Below are positions 7,378 through 13,901 of a DNA stretch of 15,471 bases, in pieces. The position numbers and the translations under genes were made by a program. The notes beneath the pieces were generated by a model. The model had not been told where the DNA came from. It saw only the letters and a list, made by a program, of their open reading frames with translations, and did no database searches. This DNA comes from JBCCFK01 sp965262315. Its GTDB lineage: Bacteria; Actinomycetota; Acidimicrobiia; Acidimicrobiales; UBA8592. The DNA is taken from the NCBI GenBank assembly GCA_965262315.1, contig CBDHFJ010000075.1, forward strand, positions 1-15,471, given 5' to 3'. The first letter of the stretch is position 1. Every line of letters starts with the position of its first letter.

Positions 7378-8492
7378 GCGTTCCCACGCTCGAGGACCTC
7401 GGTGACCTGTCGGGTCGGCGGGTCCTCGTCCGCGCGGACTTCAACGTGCCGCTCCGCGACGGCGAGATCACCGACGACCTTCGCATCCGGGCGGCCCTGC
7501 CCACGTTGCAGTACCTGGCCGAGGCGGGTGCGACCGTCACCGCGTGTTCCCACCTCGGCCGCCCCAAGGGCGCACCGGATCCGGCCTACTCGATGGCGCC
7601 GGTGCGCGAGCGGCTCGCGCAGCTGGCGCCCGGTGTCGAGTTGTTGGAGAACCTCCGGTTCAACCCCGGCGAGACCGCCAACGACCCGGCGTTCGTGGCC
7701 GAGCTGATCGCGGGCCAGGACGCCTACGTGAACGACGCGTTCGGGGCGTCACATCGCGCCCACGCCTCGATCGTCGGCCCGCCGCAACACCTTCCGTCGG
7801 CGGCCGGTCGGCTCCTGGCCAAGGAGGTCGAGGTTCTCGGTGGGCTGCGCTCGGCGCCCAAGCGCCCGTTCATCGCGGTGCTCGGTGGTGCCAAGGTGAG
7901 CGACAAGATCGGGGTCATCGACGCGCTGTTGCATGTGGTCGACGGGCTGATCATCGGTGGCGGGATGGCGTTCACCTTTCTCAAGGCGAAGGGTCACTCC
8001 ATCGGGTCGTCGCTGCTGGAGGAGTCGCAGGTCGACTACTGCGCGGCGTTGCTCGATTCGGGCGCACCGATCCATCTTCCACACGACCTCACGGCGCTGG
8101 GGCCGGGCGGCAAGATCGGCGACCCCGAAGCCGGGGGAGAGGTGCGCCAGGCCGGCGTCGACCTGCCCGAGGGCTGGATGGGCCTCGACATCGGCCCCGG
8201 TACCGCTGCCGCATTCGGGGATCTGATCGGCGAGGCCCGCACGGTGCTGTGGAATGGCCCCATGGGTGTCTTCGAGGACCCGCGCTTCGCGGCCGGAACC
8301 CGGCACGTGGCGCACTGCATGGCCGACTCGACCGGGTTCACGGTGGTTGGCGGCGGCGATTCTGCCGCTGCGGTGAAGGAGTTCGGCCTGGACACCGAGA
8401 TGTCGCATGTGTCGACGGGTGGTGGCGCCAGCCTCGAGCTGATCGAACAGGGCGACCTGCCGGGCCTCCAGGCCTTGCGTGGCGAGCTCTGA
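7374..8492 (+). CDS. pgk: Phosphoglycerate kinase, compact form
   Basis: PGK transfers phosphate from 1,3-bisphosphoglycerate to ADP. Family landmarks are in order: VLVRADFNVPL (D22), SHLGRPKG at 59-66, LLENLRFNPGE at 90-100, VNDAFGASHRAHAS at 119-132, GGAKVSDKI, IIGGGMAFTFL, GLDIGPGT, VLWNGPMGVFE, GGGDSAAAV and STGGGASLEL. At 372 aa it is shorter than the usual ~385-415. The missing stretch appears to be the ~20-25 residues normally between the SMAPV helix and LLENLRF; here only VRERLAQLAPGVE intervenes. The start is GTG at 7374, sharing GTGA with the gap stop. Re-initiation by ribosomes finishing gap is likely. Confidence 0.95.
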   Translation: MSVPTLEDLGDLSGRRVLVRADFNVPLRDGEITDDLRIRAALPTLQYLAEAGATVTACSHLGRPKGAPDPAYSMAPVRERLAQLAPGVELLENLRFNPGETANDPAFVAELIAGQDAYVNDAFGASHRAHASIVGPPQHLPSAAGRLLAKEVEVLGGLRSAPKRPFIAVLGGAKVSDKIGVIDALLHVVDGLIIGGGMAFTFLKAKGHSIGSSLLEESQVDYCAALLDSGAPIHLPHDLTALGPGGKIGDPEAGGEVRQAGVDLPEGWMGLDIGPGTAAAFGDLIGEARTVLWNGPMGVFEDPRFAAGTRHVAHCMADSTGFTVVGGGDSAAAVKEFGLDTEMSHVSTGGGASLELIEQGDLPGLQALRGEL

Positions 8493-8517
8493 CGGACGAA
8501 GGAACAGGGATTCGGCA

Positions 8518-9294
8518 ATGAGTGAGCGCAAGCCGCTGATCAGTGGCAACTGGAAGATGCACCAGAACCACTTCGAGGCCATCCAGTTGGTGCAGACGTT
8601 GAGCTACGAGCTCGACAACGACGACTACGAGGCCGTGGACGTCTCGGTGCATCCGCCGTTCACCGACATCCGTTCGGTGCAGACGCTGCTCGACGCGGAT
8701 CGAATCCCGATTCTGCTCGGTGCCCAGCACTGTCACTTCGAGGAGAAGGGTGCGTTCACCGGTGAAGTGGCGCCGTCGATGTTGGCGAAGCTGAACGTCA
8801 AGCTCGTCATCTGCGGTCATTCCGAGCGGCGTGAGATCTTCGGCGAGACCGACCAGGACGTCAACGCCAAGGTGAAGGCCATCCTCAAGAACGAGATGAC
8901 GCCCATCATGTGCTGCGGTGAGACCCTCGACGAGCGCGAGGCCGGGCAGGCCGAGTCCAAGGTCGAGGGGCAGATCCGAGCCGGTCTCGCCGGCGTGTCC
9001 AAGGACAACGTCGGGGGCCTGGTGATCGCCTACGAGCCGATCTGGGCCATCGGCACCGGGAAGACGGCCACCCCCGAGGATGCGCAGGCGATGTGTGCGC
9101 ACGTGCGCTCGGTGGTCCGGTCGGTCGCCGGCGACGCAGCGGCCGACTCGGTCCGGATTCAGTACGGCGGGTCGGTCAAGCCGGCCAACGCCGCCGAGCT
9201 GATGGGGCAGGCCGACATCGACGGGGCTCTCGTCGGTGGTGCCAGCCTCGAGGCGGGCTCGTTCGCCCGCATCGCGCAGTTCCGGCTGCACTGA
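8518..9294 (+). CDS. tpiA: Triosephosphate isomerase
   Basis: TpiA interconverts dihydroxyacetone phosphate and glyceraldehyde-3-phosphate. The 258-aa TIM barrel has N11 and K13 (SGNWKM), the electrophile H101 in CGHSERR, the catalytic base E173 in AYEPIWAIGTGK (loop 6 follows), and the phosphate-binding YGGSVKPAN and GALVGGASL. ATG 8518 follows AGGGA at 8506-8510 by 7 nt. The gene is 25 nt after pgk and completes the gap-pgk-tpiA operon. In most Actinobacteria secG comes next; here it is about 5.2 kb away. Confidence 0.97.
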   Translation: MSERKPLISGNWKMHQNHFEAIQLVQTLSYELDNDDYEAVDVSVHPPFTDIRSVQTLLDADRIPILLGAQHCHFEEKGAFTGEVAPSMLAKLNVKLVICGHSERREIFGETDQDVNAKVKAILKNEMTPIMCCGETLDEREAGQAESKVEGQIRAGLAGVSKDNVGGLVIAYEPIWAIGTGKTATPEDAQAMCAHVRSVVRSVAGDAAADSVRIQYGGSVKPANAAELMGQADIDGALVGGASLEAGSFARIAQFRLH

Positions 9295-9295
9295 G

Positions 9296-9316
9296 CGCAG
9301 CAGCCCTGGCGCTGCG
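9296..9316 (+). terminator. Possible hairpin terminator after tpiA
   Basis: CGCAGC (9296-9301) can pair with GCTGCG (9311-9316) across a 9-nt loop, followed by TTCT. It starts 1 nt after the tpiA stop. The stem is short and there is no real U tract, so this is weak. Confidence 0.3.
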
Positions 9317-9329
9317 TTCTCCGCCTCGA

Positions 9330-9359
9330 GGGCGGGTTCTGGACCGCGTGTGGGGGCGG
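9330..9359 (+). repeat. 30-bp direct repeat, copy 1
   Basis: A 30-bp sequence beginning GGGCGGGTTCTGGACCGCGT is repeated identically at 9396-9425, with a 66-bp period. A degenerate third relative (CCGCGTCGGTGTGGGGGG) lies between them at ~9363-9380. It is G-rich on the plus strand and lies in the 9295-9713 gap, which holds no convincing gene. Confidence 0.9.
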
Positions 9360-9383
9360 CTGCCGCGTCGGTGTGGGGGGTGC

Positions 9384-9394
9384 GTGCCTGGCAC
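9384..9394. repeat. Short palindrome GTGCCTGGCAC between the direct repeats
   Basis: GTGCC-T-GGCAC is a perfect 5-bp inverted repeat around one base, placed immediately before repeat copy 2. Together with the direct repeats it has the look of a dispersed intergenic (REP-like) element, but one locus cannot establish that. Confidence 0.5.
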
Positions 9395-9395
9395 C

Positions 9396-9425
9396 GGGCG
9401 GGTTCTGGACCGCGTGTGGGGGCGG
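9396..9425 (+). repeat. 30-bp direct repeat, copy 2
   Basis: Identical to 9330-9359 over 30 bp. The bases after it (CCCACTTTCGG) differ from those after copy 1, so the identity ends sharply. Two copies with a 36-bp spacer and no cas genes do not make a CRISPR array. Confidence 0.9.
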
Positions 9426-9653
9426 GCCCACTTTCGGCGAGAGGTTGGCCGAGGGCTGAACGGGGGCTGTCGTTCGGGCGTCGGGCCCGAGGTGGTCAAC
9501 CGGGTCGAATGACCCACGCAACCGATGCTGGACAGGGAAAATCACTTCCCCGTCTTTCGCTTCCCTGGCGAAGGCCGACGGAATCCTCGTGGAGACCGCC
9601 ACCACGAACACCACAGGCATCACGAGCCGCCCTGGCCCCATCAGCCACAGTGT

Positions 9654-9709
9654 CCCCACCTTTCACTCGTGCGCCATCCGAGGTTCGCTGGCCCGACACG
9701 AAGGTGGGG
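9654..9709 (+). promoter_or_regulatory. Long-range inverted repeat enclosing the Shine-Dalgarno of the DedA-like gene
   Basis: CCCCACCTT (9654-9662) is perfectly complementary to AAGGTGGGG (9701-9709). CGTG (9668-9671) pairs with CACG (9697-9700) inside it, leaving a 5-nt bulge and a ~25-nt loop. The right arm holds the only purine-rich ribosome-binding candidate (GGTGGGG), 4 nt before the ATG at 9714. In mRNA the fold would hide that site. No U tract follows, so a terminator is unlikely. Confidence 0.4.
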
Positions 9710-9713
9710 CTCA

Positions 9714-10256
9714 ATGACGGCCGTGACCACCGCGCTGCGTCTGCGTCTGGCCAACACGGCGAACCCTCCGGTTCGCCCCTACGAGGAGCTCGACAACGGG
9801 CTCCCGGTGATCGCACCCCTCGCTGCGTTCACCGCGCTCGCCTGGGTGTCACTGGCGCTGTCGCCGTGGCTCATGGCGTATCCCCTCCTGCTGATCGCAC
9901 TGAACCCCCGCATGGTGTTCCTGTTGCTGGTCGCCCCGAAGGTGGGGCTGCTCGAGTTCACCATCGTGGCCAGCTTGCGGCTCTGCATCGCCGATCCCTT
10001 CAGCTACATGCTCGGCGTGCGCTACGGCGGCAAAGTACGCGCGAAGATCGAGCGCTCCCGACTCCGCCGCTGGCTCCTACAGATCACCAAGGTCGAGAAG
10101 TCGGCGTGCGTCCTGGCGGTGTGGCTCCGGCCCAGCCAGACGGTGCTGGCCTGGGCCGGTTCACTTCGCCTGGCGCCCAAGTACGTGGCGGTCGCCGACG
10201 TGGTCACCACCGTGGCCTACGTGATCCTCATCCACCGAGGAATGAGTCTCTTCTGA
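9714..10256 (+). CDS. DedA/VTT-like small integral membrane protein
   Basis: The 180-aa protein has about four hydrophobic segments (roughly 31-62, 66-92, 131-147 and 157-174). DedA/SNARE-associated (VTT) proteins, some of which are lipid carriers or transporters, show a D..SY.LG..YG element and an RP....AG element. Here these read DPFSYMLGVRYG (94-105) and RPSQTVLAWAG (139-149), with a basic cytoplasmic stretch (KVRAKIERSRLRR) between. The match is by pattern and moderate; length is a little short for the family. ATG 9714 is chosen because residues before it in the same frame are His/Pro/Arg-rich and not membrane-like. It converges on the stress-protein gene at 10284. Confidence 0.6.
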   Translation: MTAVTTALRLRLANTANPPVRPYEELDNGLPVIAPLAAFTALAWVSLALSPWLMAYPLLLIALNPRMVFLLLVAPKVGLLEFTIVASLRLCIADPFSYMLGVRYGGKVRAKIERSRLRRWLLQITKVEKSACVLAVWLRPSQTVLAWAGSLRLAPKYVAVADVVTTVAYVILIHRGMSLF

Positions 10257-10283
10257 CCGGGCGGGGCGCCGGCTCGCCCTGGA

Positions 10284-11105
10284 TCAGCTCCTGAGTGCCG
10301 CCGGTCGGTGGAACAGCACGGGGCAGTGCGCCTTGTGCACCACCTCGGTGGCCACCGAGCCCAGCAGTACCCGTCCGAGGCCCGTCCGCCCGTGGGTGCT
10401 CATGGCGATCAGGTTGGCCCCGGTGTCGGCGGCGTGGCGAACGATGCCGTCCGCCGGGCGCCCGTCGTGGAGCACCTCCCAGTCGCAGGCCAGGCCGGTG
10501 GACTCGTGCAGGGTGGTCGCTGCACGGGCCGGTACGCCGGCCTCGGCGCCCAGGTCTCCGGAGACGACCAGCAGTGTTTCGGTGTCGGGGTCCACGACGC
10601 TGACGACCTCGGGTTCGAGGTCGAACGCCACGGCCCAGGTGGCTGCCAGCGGGAGGACGGCCTCGCTCACCTCGGAACCGTCCACCGGGATGATCACCCG
10701 GCCGGCCGGCTTGAACTGATCGACGTCGCACTTCGGTCCGATGAGGAGCGTGGGTCCGGTTCGTGCCCGGAGGATGCTCTCAGCGGTGCCCCCGAGGAAC
10801 TGGCCGATGTGGCTGCTCCCATGGGTGGTCATCACCAGCAGGGACCCCGGCCGGCGGTCGAGCGCCGCGAGCAGTGGGTCCGCAGGCGGGCGAGCCGACA
10901 ACAACAGCTCGATCGTCGGGTAGCGCATGCCTGCGTCGGCGACCTGTTCGCGAAGCCGGTTGGTCACCGACGCCGCGAAGGCCGGGGTGGTCACGCTCAT
11001 GACGGTGAGCGGGATGCGCTGTTCGTTGGCGATCGCGATGGCCGGCGGCAGCGCTCGTGCGGCGATTGGCGAGCCGTCGAGGGGGACGATGACGGTGCTG
11101 TACAC
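10284..11105 (-). CDS. Tandem-domain universal stress protein (UspA family)
   Basis: The 273-aa protein consists of two Usp domains (~1-135 and ~140-273), each opening with the typical strand (STVIVPLDGS; GRVIIPVDGSE). Usp proteins bind ATP or act as non-nucleotide stress switches, and many are induced in dormancy or hypoxia. The nucleotide motif G-x2-G-x9-G(S/T) is present with the first Gly replaced: TTHG...GT in domain 1 and STHGRTGLGRVLLGS in domain 2. GTG 11105 is fixed by AGGAGG with a 6-nt spacer. It diverges from a second tandem Usp gene across a 186-bp gap that holds a DosR-type palindrome, so the pair is probably co-regulated. Confidence 0.92.
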   Translation of the reverse strand: MYSTVIVPLDGSPIAARALPPAIAIANEQRIPLTVMSVTTPAFAASVTNRLREQVADAGMRYPTIELLLSARPPADPLLAALDRRPGSLLVMTTHGSSHIGQFLGGTAESILRARTGPTLLIGPKCDVDQFKPAGRVIIPVDGSEVSEAVLPLAATWAVAFDLEPEVVSVVDPDTETLLVVSGDLGAEAGVPARAATTLHESTGLACDWEVLHDGRPADGIVRHAADTGANLIAMSTHGRTGLGRVLLGSVATEVVHKAHCPVLFHRPAALRS

Positions 11106-11142
11106 GGCGTGCCTCCTAGGGTCTTGTTGATCTGTTCGCAGC

Positions 11143-11148
11143 ATCGTC
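11143..11148 (-). promoter_or_regulatory. Putative -10 of the minus-strand usp gene (GACGAT)
   Basis: On the minus strand GACGAT lies ~33 bp from the centre of the DosR-type palindrome. A start near 11136 would put the box around -40, the position class from which DosR activates. This is inferred from geometry. Confidence 0.3.
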
Positions 11149-11163
11149 CAGCAGGGTGGCAGG

Positions 11164-11187
11164 CCCCAGGGACGTTGGTCCCTTGGG
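11164..11187. promoter_or_regulatory. DosR/DevR-type operator between the divergent usp genes
   Basis: AGGGAC-GTTG-GTCCCT is a perfect inverted repeat (11168-11183). It extends outward as CCC...GGG to 24 bp with one mismatched pair. The inner GGGAC-N4-GTCCC is the invariant core of the mycobacterial DosR box, although the flanks (CCA/TTG) differ from the mycobacterial consensus. Its central position suits control of both genes. The DosR-like regulator is encoded about 1 kb away. Confidence 0.6.
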
Positions 11188-11205
11188 AAACCGGTGGCGA
11201 CGGAG

Positions 11206-11211
11206 CACGAT
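11206..11211 (+). promoter_or_regulatory. Putative -10 of the plus-strand usp gene (CACGAT)
   Basis: CACGAT lies ~35 bp from the palindrome centre, almost mirroring GACGAT on the other strand. The resulting leader would be ~74 nt. Inferred from position only. Confidence 0.3.
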
Positions 11212-11291
11212 CCTGGTGCCGGCTCGTTCGAGTCCGGCGTCGACGGGACCGAGCACGCCGCTCATCCCGGGAACGGAGTAGAGGAGGGACG

Positions 11292-12173
11292 ATGGACAAG
11301 ACGATTGTCGTCGGGCTGGACACCAGCGACGGGTCTGCAGGGGCCATGGCCTGGGCCTTGGATCTCGCCGCGGGTACCGGTGCCCGAGTCATCCCCGTCC
11401 ACGCGTGGGAGTATCCCGCGCTGTGCCTGCTCCCATTCCCTGCCGGCCTGCCGGTTCCCCCTCCGGAGGCAATGCAGGAGGACGCCGACGCCCGAGCGAG
11501 CCGGTTGATCTCGCGGTCCCTCCCGCCAGGAGGTGGCGTCGTCGGTGTCGACGTGGCCCCTCCCGTGGTGCGGGAAGGGTCCGCAGCTCGGGTGCTCTGC
11601 GCCGAGGCGGAGAAGGCTGAGGCCGATCTGTTGGTCGTGGGCAGCCGTGGACTCGGCGGTGTGCGGAGCGCGCTGTCGGGATCCGTCTCGGCCGCCTGTG
11701 CGCATCGTTCCACCCGGCCGGTGGCCATCGTGCCCGTCCCAGAGGGGCCCCGTGACTCCACCGGCGTCGTCGTGGTCGGCGTCGACGGCTCGGCGGCGTC
11801 GGATGCGGCGATCGCCTTCGCTGACGAGTGGGCCGCCGAGGACGCGCTGCTCTTGCTGGTCCACGCCTGGAACCTGCCGACGACACTCAGCGCCATGGTC
11901 GGACCCGATGACCTGTCGGCCATCGAGACCGCGGCCGAGGAGCTTCTGACGGACGCAGCGTCCAGCGTTCGGCGGCACAAGGTCGACACGCTGATCAAGC
12001 GGGGTGACCCTCGGACCGAGATCGAGGCGGCAGCAGCGCAGGCTGACGCGGTCGTGGTCGGGACCAAGGGCCACAACGCGATCGAGCGATTTCTCCTCGG
12101 ATCGGTCGCCTCGCACATGGTGCATCACCTGCAGGCGCCGACGGTGCTGGTCCCACCGCCGGCCGGCGACTGA
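11292..12173 (+). CDS. Tandem-domain universal stress protein (UspA family), intact ATP motifs
   Basis: The 293-aa protein has two Usp domains (~1-155 and ~160-293), opening with KTIVVGLDTSDGS and GVVVVGVDGSAAS. Unlike its divergent neighbour, both copies keep the full ATP-binding pattern G-x2-G-x9-GS: GSRGLGGVRSALSGS and GTKGHNAIERFLLGS. A Pro-rich loop (PFPAGLPVPPPEA, ~48-60) widens domain 1, a layout seen in actinobacterial stress-regulon Usps. ATG 11292 follows AGGAGG at 11282-11287. It is convergent with the response-regulator gene, and a strong hairpin lies between them. The gene is probably activated from the palindrome at 11164-11187. Confidence 0.93.
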   Translation: MDKTIVVGLDTSDGSAGAMAWALDLAAGTGARVIPVHAWEYPALCLLPFPAGLPVPPPEAMQEDADARASRLISRSLPPGGGVVGVDVAPPVVREGSAARVLCAEAEKAEADLLVVGSRGLGGVRSALSGSVSAACAHRSTRPVAIVPVPEGPRDSTGVVVVGVDGSAASDAAIAFADEWAAEDALLLLVHAWNLPTTLSAMVGPDDLSAIETAAEELLTDAASSVRRHKVDTLIKRGDPRTEIEAAAAQADAVVVGTKGHNAIERFLLGSVASHMVHHLQAPTVLVPPPAGD

Positions 12174-12183
12174 TCCGAGTGAC

Positions 12184-12203
12184 CGACTGACGGGGGTCAG
12201 TCG
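12184..12203. terminator. Bidirectional hairpin between convergent usp and response-regulator genes
   Basis: CGACTGAC (12184-12191), loop GGGG, GTCAGTCG (12196-12203) form a perfect 8-bp stem in the convergent gap, overlapping the stop codon of the regulator. There is no U tract on either side, which is common for high-GC actinobacterial terminators. An operator role is possible but less likely at this site. Confidence 0.55.
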
Positions 12204-12844
12204 AACCGACGGCGGCGGCGCTCCTCGATGCGAGCAGCGAGCGCCGCCGCCTCGGTTCGTCGGCTCATTCCCAGCTTGGCGAGCAGGTTGGTGATGTGGT
12301 TCTTGACGGTCTTCTCCGCCAGGAACAGCTCGTCTGCGATCTGGCGGTTCGTGTTCCCGTCGCCGATCAGGTCGAAGATCCGGCGTTCCTGCGGGGTGAG
12401 GTCGTCGAGCACGCCCTCGTCGGAGTCCGAGATGCGGCGCTGTGCCATCCGGGTCTCGGCAGCATCGAGTAGCTGCGCGCCCGCTGCCACGCGTCGAACG
12501 GCGTCGGCGATGTCGGTCGAGTTCAGCTCTTTGAGCAGGTAGGCGGCGGCTCCCGCCTCGGCGGCCTCGACCATCGCTCGGTCGTCGGCGAACGACGTCA
12601 ACATGATGCACCGGATCGGCGGGTCAGTGGCCGTGAGCTCGGCGCACAACTCGAGGCCGGTGCCGTCGGGGAGGCGGACGTCGAGGACCGCCACATCGGG
12701 CTGGGACCGTCGGGCGGCGGTAAGGCCGTCGGCCACCGAGCCCACGCTGGCGACCACCTCGATCTCGCTGCCACCCTCGAGCAGATCGGCCAGGCCACGG
12801 CGAACGATTTCGTGGTCGTCGACCAGCAGTACTCGGATCGTCAT
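12197..12844 (-). CDS. DevR/DosR-like LuxR-family (NarL/FixJ) response regulator
   Basis: The 215-aa regulator has a receiver domain (1-~120) with acidic pocket D9-D10, phospho-acceptor D55 (VAVLDVRLPDG), T83 and K105. The LuxR-type helix-turn-helix covers ~145-205. Resemblance to mycobacterial DosR runs through both domains: LLVDDHEIVRRGLADLL, LDVRLPDGTGLELC, and in the output domain NRQIADELFLAEKTVKN plus LLAKLGMSRRTEAA. DosR drives the dormancy (hypoxia/NO) regulon by binding GGGAC-N4-GTCCC palindromes, and two such sites occur in this window. Its ATG overlaps the kinase stop in ATGA, so the two are translationally coupled. I give no symbol because orthology to devR is by motif only. Confidence 0.9.
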   Translation of the reverse strand: MTIRVLLVDDHEIVRRGLADLLEGGSEIEVVASVGSVADGLTAARRSQPDVAVLDVRLPDGTGLELCAELTATDPPIRCIMLTSFADDRAMVEAAEAGAAAYLLKELNSTDIADAVRRVAAGAQLLDAAETRMAQRRISDSDEGVLDDLTPQERRIFDLIGDGNTNRQIADELFLAEKTVKNHITNLLAKLGMSRRTEAAALAARIEERRRRRFD

Positions 12845-13878
12845 TCGTCGGTGTCCTCATGCTCGTAGGGGACTGTCCAGCGCAGCCTGCTGCCGCCGCC
12901 TTCTCGGGCGCCGAACTCGCACTCCCCGCCCAACAGGCGGGCCCGGGCGCCGAGATTACCGAGGCCGCGCCCGCCGGATCCGGATGTGCTGGCCAGCGAG
13001 GGGCCGGACCCGTTGTCGGCGATCTCGACGGTGATGCCTGTGTCGTCGACGGTGACCCTGACGCTGCACGCGGTGGCCTGCGCATGACGGGCGACGTTCG
13101 AGAGGCCTTCGCGGACCACGTGGCGGAGATGGACGGCCACGGACTCGCTGATGGCGGCCGCGTCGCCTTCCACCTCGAAGGTGGGGTCGAAGCGCAGCGC
13201 TGCGCGTTCGGAGACCATGATGCGTTCGAGCTCTGCCACCAGGTCCAGCTGGTCCTCAGGCAGGATGCCCAGGTCGAAGATGACACCTCGGATGTCGCGG
13301 ATCACCCGGTCGAGATCGTCGATCGAGCGTTGGATTCGCCGCTTGGTCTCGTCGCTCTCGGCGGTGCTGCCCAGCCCCTGAAGGCCGAGGCCGATGGCGA
13401 AGAGCTCCTGGATGACCGTGTCGTGGAGGTCGCGCGCCATGCGGTCTCGGTCCTCGGCGACCACCGAGCGCTCCCGGGCGACGGCCAGCTCCTGGCGGAT
13501 GAGCATCGCGTCACTGTCGTCGCGCAGGGCGGCGATGACGTAGGTGTGCTCCCCGACCGAGATCGGGCTCAGACTGACGAGGACAGGAAAGATGGAGCCG
13601 TCGACACGCTGGCCGTGCAGCTCCAGACCCGAGGCCATCGTGCGGGGGGTGGGGTCGGCCAGGTAGGCGCCGCGTAGACCGACGTGTCGCTCACGGAGGC
13701 GCTCGGGGAGGAGCTCGTCCACGGAGCCGCCGACCAGATCGTCGGTGCCGAACAGGGTGGGTGCCAGCGCGTTCGCGGCCACGATCGTGCCATTGGCATC
13801 GACGATGAGCCAAGCGTCAGGCGCGGCACTGAAGAGCGCTTCGGCCGCGATGTGTCCGAGCACGTCACCGGTGTTCAT
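12841..13878 (-). CDS. PAS-domain sensor histidine kinase, DevS/NarX-like (HisKA_3)
   Basis: The 345-aa kinase starts with one PAS domain (~12-120: AWLIVDANGTIVAAN...GQRVDGSIFPVLVSLSPI). A HisKA_3 dimerisation domain follows with phospho-acceptor H152 in DRMARDLHDTVIQELFAIGL, then an HATPase domain with N-box E257/N261 (REGLSNVARHA), G1 DNGSG at 288-292 and G2 GGRGLGNLGAR. There is no transmembrane segment, so it is a soluble sensor. The catalytic half closely resembles mycobacterial DevS/DosT. The haem-binding GAF pair of those proteins is missing and replaced by the PAS domain. H65 in LRERHVGLRGAY aligns by eye with the haem-ligand region of FixL. ATG 13878 is preceded by AAGGG with a 7-nt spacer. 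It is cotranscribed with the overlapping regulator gene. Confidence 0.92.
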   Translation of the reverse strand: MNTGDVLGHIAAEALFSAAPDAWLIVDANGTIVAANALAPTLFGTDDLVGGSVDELLPERLRERHVGLRGAYLADPTPRTMASGLELHGQRVDGSIFPVLVSLSPISVGEHTYVIAALRDDSDAMLIRQELAVARERSVVAEDRDRMARDLHDTVIQELFAIGLGLQGLGSTAESDETKRRIQRSIDDLDRVIRDIRGVIFDLGILPEDQLDLVAELERIMVSERAALRFDPTFEVEGDAAAISESVAVHLRHVVREGLSNVARHAQATACSVRVTVDDTGITVEIADNGSGPSLASTSGSGGRGLGNLGARARLLGGECEFGAREGGGSRLRWTVPYEHEDTDE

Positions 13879-13901
13879 CCCCTGACCCTTGCCGCGGGCG
13901 G

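Noticed and set aside
9330..9425. A CRISPR array
   Set aside because: There are only two copies, a G-rich repeat without array character, and no cas genes in the window.
9295..9713. Coding frames on either strand across the tpiA-DedA gap
   Set aside because: The frames are Arg/Gly/Pro/His-rich translations of repeats and GC-rich sequence, without start signals or recognisable domains. I see only repeats and inverted repeats here.
10257..10283. A GC-rich inverted repeat (GGGCG...CGCCC) between the DedA-like and usp stops as a terminator
   Set aside because: It has only a 5-bp stem with a long loop and no U tract, so it is not distinguishable from chance.
10308..11291. A ~330-codon upstream extension of the plus-strand usp gene
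   Set aside because: It is antisense to the other usp gene. The AGGAGG-preceded ATG at 11292 gives a complete Usp protein.
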